From Acidimicrobiales bacterium (lineage in GTDB: Bacteria > Actinomycetota > Acidimicrobiia > Acidimicrobiales > MedAcidi-G1), in the NCBI GenBank assembly GCA_014239855.1, contig JAAZXY010000007.1, forward strand, positions 395 to 64,394: a stretch of DNA of 64,000 nucleotides, in the 5' to 3' direction. Within the stretch, counting starts at the first letter, position 1. Each line of letters begins with the position of its first letter. Positions 59,060 to 64,000 of this stretch are shown piece by piece. The notes beneath the pieces were generated by a model that searched no databases, was not told the DNA's origin, and saw nothing but the letters and a program-made list of their open reading frames with translations. Position numbers and translations under genes: made by a program.

Positions 59060-59869
59060 TCATCCGACCACCCTTGCTGCTCCGACGGTGGCTCGCACAT
59101 CGTGGGCCCGGATGATCTGCACACCGTGGGCGAACGCCCAGGTGGCCATGGCCACCGACGCCTCGGCCCGATCCTCCGGAGGGGTCACCGGGTCATCACC
59201 GTCACTGGCCGCCGTGAGCTCACCGAGGAACCGCTTCCGGCTCACCCCGAGGACCACCGGCCAGCCCGAGGCCACCAGCACGTCGATGTGGCGCACCAGG
59301 GCCACGTTGTGGGCCGTCGTCTTGCCGAACCCGATGCCGGGGTCGATCCACACCTCGGGCACGCCGGCCGTCCGGGCCGCGTTCGCCCGGTCCAACAGGA
59401 AGGCGTGCACCTCGGCCACCACGTCGTCGTAGACCGGCTCGTGCTGCATGGTGCGAGGGTCGCCCTGCATGTGCATGGCCACCCATCCGACGCCCAGGTC
59501 GGCCGCCACCTCGTGCAGCCCGGCACTCACGTCGTTGATGATGGACGCTCCGGCCGCCACGGCGGCGACCGCCACCGCGGTGTGTCTGGTGTCGATGGAG
59601 ATCCTGACCGGCCCGTCGGCCACCGCCGGATCAGCAGCCAGAGCCTCTATCACCGGTACCACCCGGGCCAGTTCCTCGTCCTCACCCACCGGATCCGCAC
59701 CGGGGCGGGTCGACTCGCCGCCCACGTCGATGATGAGGGCCCCCTCGTCGACCATGGCCCGCCCATGGGCGACCGCCGATGCGAGGTCGAGAAAGTGCCC
59801 GCCGTCGGAGAACGAATCGGGCGTGACGTTGAGGACGCCCATGACGCCGCCGGTGGGACCGGGGGCCAT
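59060..59869 (-). CDS. folP: dihydropteroate synthase
   Basis: GVLNVTPDSFSDGG, DVGGESTRPGA, GVSRKRFLG. Confidence 0.96.
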   Translation of the reverse strand: MAPGPTGGVMGVLNVTPDSFSDGGHFLDLASAVAHGRAMVDEGALIIDVGGESTRPGADPVGEDEELARVVPVIEALAADPAVADGPVRISIDTRHTAVAVAAVAAGASIINDVSAGLHEVAADLGVGWVAMHMQGDPRTMQHEPVYDDVVAEVHAFLLDRANAARTAGVPEVWIDPGIGFGKTTAHNVALVRHIDVLVASGWPVVLGVSRKRFLGELTAASDGDDPVTPPEDRAEASVAMATWAFAHGVQIIRAHDVRATVGAARVVG

Positions 59870-59871
59870 GG

Positions 59872-60456
59872 TCAGCGGCGGCGGTTGCTCTCGATGAACC
59901 GCATGGCCTCGAGGCGGGTCGAGACCTCGTCGCGGAACACCCCGTGGACGGCCGACGTCACGGTCACCGCTCCGGGCTTCTGCACGCCCCGCATCGACAT
60001 GCAGAGGTGCTCGGCCTCGAGGACCACCAGGGTGCCCTGCGGGTCGAGCGTGTCCTGGATGGCGGTGGCCACCTGGGAGGTGAGGCGTTCCTGGATCTGG
60101 GGTCGGCGGGCGTAGCCCTCGACGAGGCGGGCCAACTTGGACAGTCCGGTGATCATCCCGCCCCGTCGGGGGATGTAGGCCACATGGGCCACCCCGAAGA
60201 ACGGCACCAGGTGGTGCTCGCACAGCGAGTACATCGGGATGTCGCGGACCATGACCATCTCGTCGTGGTCCACGTCGAACGTCTTGATGAGGTGGTCAGC
60301 GGGCTCGATGTGCATACCGCTGCACACCTCGGCGTACATGCGGGCCACCCGGGCCGGCGTCTCGCGGATGCCGTCACGCGTGACGTCCTCGCCAATGGCC
60401 TCGAGGATCTCGGCCACCGCGGCCTCGATCCGGGGAAGGTCGACCTCGAAGCTCAC
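59872..60456 (-). CDS. folE: GTP cyclohydrolase I
   Basis: [43 protein letters not shown]. Confidence 0.97.
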   Translation of the reverse strand: MSFEVDLPRIEAAVAEILEAIGEDVTRDGIRETPARVARMYAEVCSGMHIEPADHLIKTFDVDHDEMVMVRDIPMYSLCEHHLVPFFGVAHVAYIPRRGGMITGLSKLARLVEGYARRPQIQERLTSQVATAIQDTLDPQGTLVVLEAEHLCMSMRGVQKPGAVTVTSAVHGVFRDEVSTRLEAMRFIESNRRR

Positions 60457-61052
60457 GACCCGTCACCGGAGGCGGCCTCTTCGGGCGCCACCTCGACGAT
60501 GCGGATGTCGGGCAGGTTCCGGAACTTCTCGTCCACGTCGAGGCCGTAGCCGACCAGGAAGTCCGAAGGGATCCGGTAGCCCTCGTAACGCAGGATCGAC
60601 TCGTCCACCTTGTGGTTCTCGCGTACCAGCAGGGCGCACACCTCGAGGCTGGCCGGGTTGCGGGCCAGCAGGTTGCGGCGCAGGTAGTTCAGGGTGAGGC
60701 CGCTGTCGATGATGTCCTCCACGAGGATCACGTCGCGGCCGGCCAGGTCCAGGTCCAGGTCCTTGACAATGCGCACCACGCCCGACGAACGGGTGGAGTG
60801 GCCATAGGACGAGACGGCCATGAAGTCGAACTCGACGGGCAGGTCGATGGCCCGGGCCAGGTCGCTCATGAACATGAAGGCGCCCTTGAGGACCCCGACC
60901 AGGAGGGGCTCGCGGCCGGCGTAATCGGCGGTGATCTCCTCGCCGAGGGCCTGGACACGGGCGCTGAGGTCGTCAGCCGAGACCAGCACCGAGGACGCGG
61001 TGTAGCGGCCCACGGTCAGCGGTTCCGGCGCGGCGGAGGGGTCGCTGGCCAT
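60453..61052 (-). CDS. hpt: hypoxanthine phosphoribosyltransferase
   Basis: [34 protein letters not shown]. Confidence 0.95.
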   Translation of the reverse strand: MASDPSAAPEPLTVGRYTASSVLVSADDLSARVQALGEEITADYAGREPLLVGVLKGAFMFMSDLARAIDLPVEFDFMAVSSYGHSTRSSGVVRIVKDLDLDLAGRDVILVEDIIDSGLTLNYLRRNLLARNPASLEVCALLVRENHKVDESILRYEGYRIPSDFLVGYGLDVDEKFRNLPDIRIVEVAPEEAASGDGS

Positions 61053-61062
61053 GGCGGCGACC

Positions 61063-61980
61063 CTAGCGGGGCTCGAAGACCAGGAGCCCCGCCGAACGGC
61101 GCACCCGGTGTCCGCCGGCCACCTCGGTGGCCACCACCCGACCCCGCACCACCTCGAGCACCCGGTCCACCGAAGCCTGATCCGGTGGCGGGCCCCCGTC
61201 CTGACCGGTGATCCGGACGGTGAGCCAGCGGCGCACAGCCAGGCGGACCAGGTCGTCGGGCAGGTCGGCGACGGCCCGCACGTCGGTGGGGTCCACGTCG
61301 GCCACCAGCCCGGCCAGCAGGCCGGTGGCCTCCCCCGCCAAGGTGGCGTGACGGGCCAGCAGGGGCACGGGATCCCGCCCGGCCACGTCGGCCAGCAGGG
61401 GGAGCACCTCGTGGCGGACCCGGTTGCGGGTGAAGCGGGGGTCGGCGTTGCTCGGATCGTCGACCACCTCGAGGCCGAGTGCCGCGCACAGCGCCCGGGT
61501 CTCGGCCCGACGCAGGGCCAGCAACGGACGTCGGGCCGGATCGCCGATACCTGCCGTACCGGGAACCCCGGCGCCCCGGAGCAGATTCAACAGCACGGTC
61601 TCGGCCTGGTCGTCCGCGGTGTGGCCGGTCAACACCCCGTCGGGCAGGGCGGCCCGGCGGGCGTCGCGGGCCCGCTGTTCGAGGTCGGGGCCGTCGACCA
61701 CCAGCCCGTCGACGGTGATGGTCGACACCCCGAGGCCCATGGCGTTGCGGGCCACCAGGCGGGCCTCTTCGGCCGAGGTGGAACGCAGGCCGTGGTCGAC
61801 CGTCCAGCAGGTGACCTCCAGGCCGGCGGCCACGGCCAGCACCAGCAGGGCCGTGGAATCGGGTCCACCGGACACCGCGCAGTCCACGGCGGTCCCGGCG
61901 GGCGGGAAGGAGCAACGACCGAGGAGCGCCAGCACCGGGTCAGGAGAAACCCCGGTCAGGCCTCCAGCCGCTCGATCCAC
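61063..61980 (-). CDS. tilS: tRNA(Ile)-lysidine synthetase
   Basis: DCAVSGGPDSTALLVLA PP-loop, GHTADDQAETVLLNLLRG. Confidence 0.93.
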   Translation of the reverse strand: MDRAAGGLTGVSPDPVLALLGRCSFPPAGTAVDCAVSGGPDSTALLVLAVAAGLEVTCWTVDHGLRSTSAEEARLVARNAMGLGVSTITVDGLVVDGPDLEQRARDARRAALPDGVLTGHTADDQAETVLLNLLRGAGVPGTAGIGDPARRPLLALRRAETRALCAALGLEVVDDPSNADPRFTRNRVRHEVLPLLADVAGRDPVPLLARHATLAGEATGLLAGLVADVDPTDVRAVADLPDDLVRLAVRRWLTVRITGQDGGPPPDQASVDRVLEVVRGRVVATEVAGGHRVRRSAGLLVFEPR

Positions 61981-63077
61981 CGGTCCGGCTCACGGATCTC
62001 GCCCAGGTCGGGTAGGTGGGACGGGTCCTCCCAGACCCGGTCCAGGAGTGCCGTGCCCCCGTGGGCCTCGACCGCTCCGATGAACGCCTCGCCCTGGGCG
62101 TACTGGGCCAACTTGGCCTCCAGGCCCACCAGCTTCTGGAACAGGCGGGTCACCCCGGAGGCGTTGCGGCGGCGATCGGCCATCACCCCGGCCATGCGGT
62201 CGGCACCCTGCACGATGCCCTCACCGGCCCGGCCCATGGTCACGTCGCCGTGTCCCTCCAGCAGGCTCATGAGCCCGGCGATGCGATCCAGCGCCAACTG
62301 CTGCTCGGGCGACGAGATGGCACCCAGCACGCCCGAACCGGCCGCCTCGCCAGCCTGTCCCGCGCGGCCCTTGGCCGACCGTTTCGCTGACTGCTTTTCG
62401 GCGAGCCCCTTGAGGGACGCCACCAGGTCGAACGACTCGGGCTGGGCGCCGTCCAGCAGGGACTGCACCAGACCCAGATAGTGCGACCGCATCCACGGCA
62501 CACCGGTGAACTGGGCCCGGTGGGTGACCTCGTGAAGGGCCAGCCAGAGGCGGAAGTCGTGGCGGGGAAAGGCGTAACGACGCTCGAGGGCCACCAGGTT
62601 GGGACCCACGTAGTACACGATGTCCTGGTCCTCGGCCGCCTCGTCCTCCACCACCAGGAGGTCGTACTGGCCGAGCACCCGGGTGGACATCCAGCCCAGG
62701 ACCACCCCGAGCTCCATGCCACCCATGCGGGCCGTCAAGGCCGAGGCGGCACCCGGCCCGTCCCCGGCGGAGTTCCGGTCGGAGTCCCCGTCAGGGTCTT
62801 CGAGGCGCTCAAAGAGGGGGCGCAGCAGGCGCTGCATGGAGGCCACGTTGGCCCGGATCCAGTCGTCCCGACCGACCACCCGGGCCCGGGCGTTGCCCGA
62901 CAACGAGCGCAGGCCGGTGGTGGCCGCCACGAGGTCCTCGGCACGCGCCGTGTGGACGTCGAACTCGGCGGTCAGGCCGTCGAGGTGATGGGCACCGCTG
63001 AACGGCGCCCGATCGGCAATGCGGATCGCCACCTGTTCGGCCAGGTCCCAGTCGACGAACGAGGATGTGGAATCCAT
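61956..63077 (-). CDS. zinc-dependent metalloprotease-like (DUF2342 family)
   Basis: LHEVTHRAQF HExxH-type motif, YYVGPNLVALERRYAFPRHDFRLWLALHEVTH. Confidence 0.85.
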   Translation of the reverse strand: MDSTSSFVDWDLAEQVAIRIADRAPFSGAHHLDGLTAEFDVHTARAEDLVAATTGLRSLSGNARARVVGRDDWIRANVASMQRLLRPLFERLEDPDGDSDRNSAGDGPGAASALTARMGGMELGVVLGWMSTRVLGQYDLLVVEDEAAEDQDIVYYVGPNLVALERRYAFPRHDFRLWLALHEVTHRAQFTGVPWMRSHYLGLVQSLLDGAQPESFDLVASLKGLAEKQSAKRSAKGRAGQAGEAAGSGVLGAISSPEQQLALDRIAGLMSLLEGHGDVTMGRAGEGIVQGADRMAGVMADRRRNASGVTRLFQKLVGLEAKLAQYAQGEAFIGAVEAHGGTALLDRVWEDPSHLPDLGEIREPDRWIERLEA

Positions 63078-63127
63078 CGCATCAGGAAGCGCCGCCGGGG
63101 CGGACCCCATGTCAGAACCCGCGGTGC

Positions 63128-63262
63128 TCAGCGCTTGGGATAGCGGGTCGAGGAGACCTTCTGGAAGTAGCCGACCACGGTGGCCACGGTCAGGGCGAGA
63201 CCGCCGATGGCCAGGGGCACGGCAAGCCAGTAGTGCCAGATCACGCCTGCGAACACGTTCAT
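63128..63262 (-). CDS. 44-aa small membrane protein not in the ORF track
   Basis: MNVFAGVIWHYWLAVPLAIGGLALTVATVVGYFQKVSSTRYPKR*, one TM helix, same strand just upstream of DUF2342 gene. Confidence 0.6.
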   Translation of the reverse strand: MNVFAGVIWHYWLAVPLAIGGLALTVATVVGYFQKVSSTRYPKR

Positions 63263-63332
63263 GGTTCAGATCCTAGGGGGTCGGCCCCCCGACGGCATGA
63301 AGCCGCCGGTTGGGAGGGATTGATGCTCGGCG

Positions 63333-63405
63333 AGCCCGCGCGGGGAATCGAACCCCGGACCTATTCATTACGAGTGAATCGCTCTTCCGACTGAGCTACA
63401 CGGGC
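63333..63405 (-). tRNA. tRNA-Thr (anticodon CGT), CCA not encoded
   Basis: GCCCGTG acceptor, ATTCA CTCGTAA TGAAT anticodon arm, CGGGG TTCGATT CCCCG T arm. Confidence 0.95.
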
Positions 63406-63470
63406 CGGTACCGGCCCCGGAGGGTCGGCCACCCGGGCAGCGTAACGGCCGCCCATCACTCCTCGGTCTA

Positions 63471-63522
63471 CTCGAGGGGGTCACTGGGGCGGGTCACTCG
63501 ACCGGGTCACCGGGGCGGGTCA
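63471..63522. repeat. 13-bp tandem repeat x4 spanning the uvrD-like stop codon
   Basis: CTCGAGGGGGTCA / CTGGGGCGGGTCA / CTCGACCGGGTCA / CCGGGGCGGGTCA. Confidence 0.92.
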
Positions 63523-64000
63523 GCGGCGCCCAGGCCAGCAGGAGACGCTTCTCTCCCTTGGAGGCGAAACGCACCACCGCCTCGGCCCGATCACCGTCGC
63601 CGTGGACAGCCAGAACCACCCCGTCGCCCCATGCCCGGTGGACGACGTCGTCGCCGGCCCGCAGGCCCAACTCGTGGGCACCCGACGTGGACTCCCCAGC
63701 GCTACGGGTCGACCCGCCACCCGTGCCCCCGCCGAACACCCGACCGCCAGGCTCGGCGTCCCGGTCATTGGTCCGCCGAGGGGCGCCCAACCAGTCGGTG
63801 CCGCCGGCCCCCCCGCTGCCGTCCCGTCGGCCGCCGCTCTTCCGGCTTCCCTCGGCATCGACCAGCAGTTCGGACGGGATCTCGTCGATGAACCGACTGG
63901 GCGGGTTGTACTGGGTCTGGCCGTGGAGCATCCGACTCCAGGCGTGGGTCAGCATGAGGCGCTCACGGGCCCGGGTGATGCCCACGTAGGCCAGGCGACG
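63494..64000 (-). CDS. UvrD/PcrA-type DNA helicase, C-terminal part (continues beyond window)
   Basis: RRLAYVGITRARERLMLTHAWSRMLHG; C-terminal GDDVVHRAWGDGVVLAV tail. Confidence 0.88.
   Translation of the reverse strand, partial: RRLAYVGITRARERLMLTHAWSRMLHGQTQYNPPSRFIDEIPSELLVDAEGSRKSGGRRDGSGGAGGTDWLGAPRRTNDRDAEPGGRVFGGGTGGGSTRSAGESTSGAHELGLRAGDDVVHRAWGDGVVLAVHGDGDRAEAVVRFASKGEKRLLLAWAPLTRPGDPVE

Overview
64 kb window of a very GC-rich actinobacterial chromosome, probably Acidimicrobiia-like (inferred from gene content and order). No rRNA, CRISPR array, integrase or transposase was seen. Left part (0-33 kb) is accessory and catabolic: GT4/methyltransferase cluster; B12-dependent acyl-CoA mutase + B12-binding subunit + MeaB with a divergent MarR regulator; a peptide-type ABC operon with two M20-family hydrolases; thiolase/MaoC/CoA-transferase cluster; PAC2; NUDIX; glnD-amt. 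Middle: LarE, HemQ, FdhD, CIRCE-controlled groEL, MoaD-like carrier, glycerate kinase, a tRNA-Thr(TGT) between two paralogous membrane-protein genes. Right part (42-64 kb) is a conserved actinobacterial block: rlmB-ispF-ispD, radA, clpC, lysS, coaX, nadC, panC, folK/B/P/E, hpt, tilS, tRNA-Thr(CGT), UvrD-type helicase. Most notable observations: (1) short tandem repeats (12-16 bp units, sequence different at every locus) repeatedly straddle or abut stop codons, often giving extra stops in other frames; (2) one ORF fuses a TauA-like and an OppA/DppA-like solute-binding protein; (3) one ORF joins a lipoprotein LppM-like ectodomain, a TM helix and a HAD-like domain that appears to lack the nucleophilic Asp; (4) a MaoC-DUF35-MaoC fusion next to a thiolase; (5) many genes with a TANNNT hexamer 6-8 nt before the start codon (leaderless-type promoters), including the mutase promoter with a 20-bp imperfect palindrome in its spacer. 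All product calls are from reading the translations; no database search was run.
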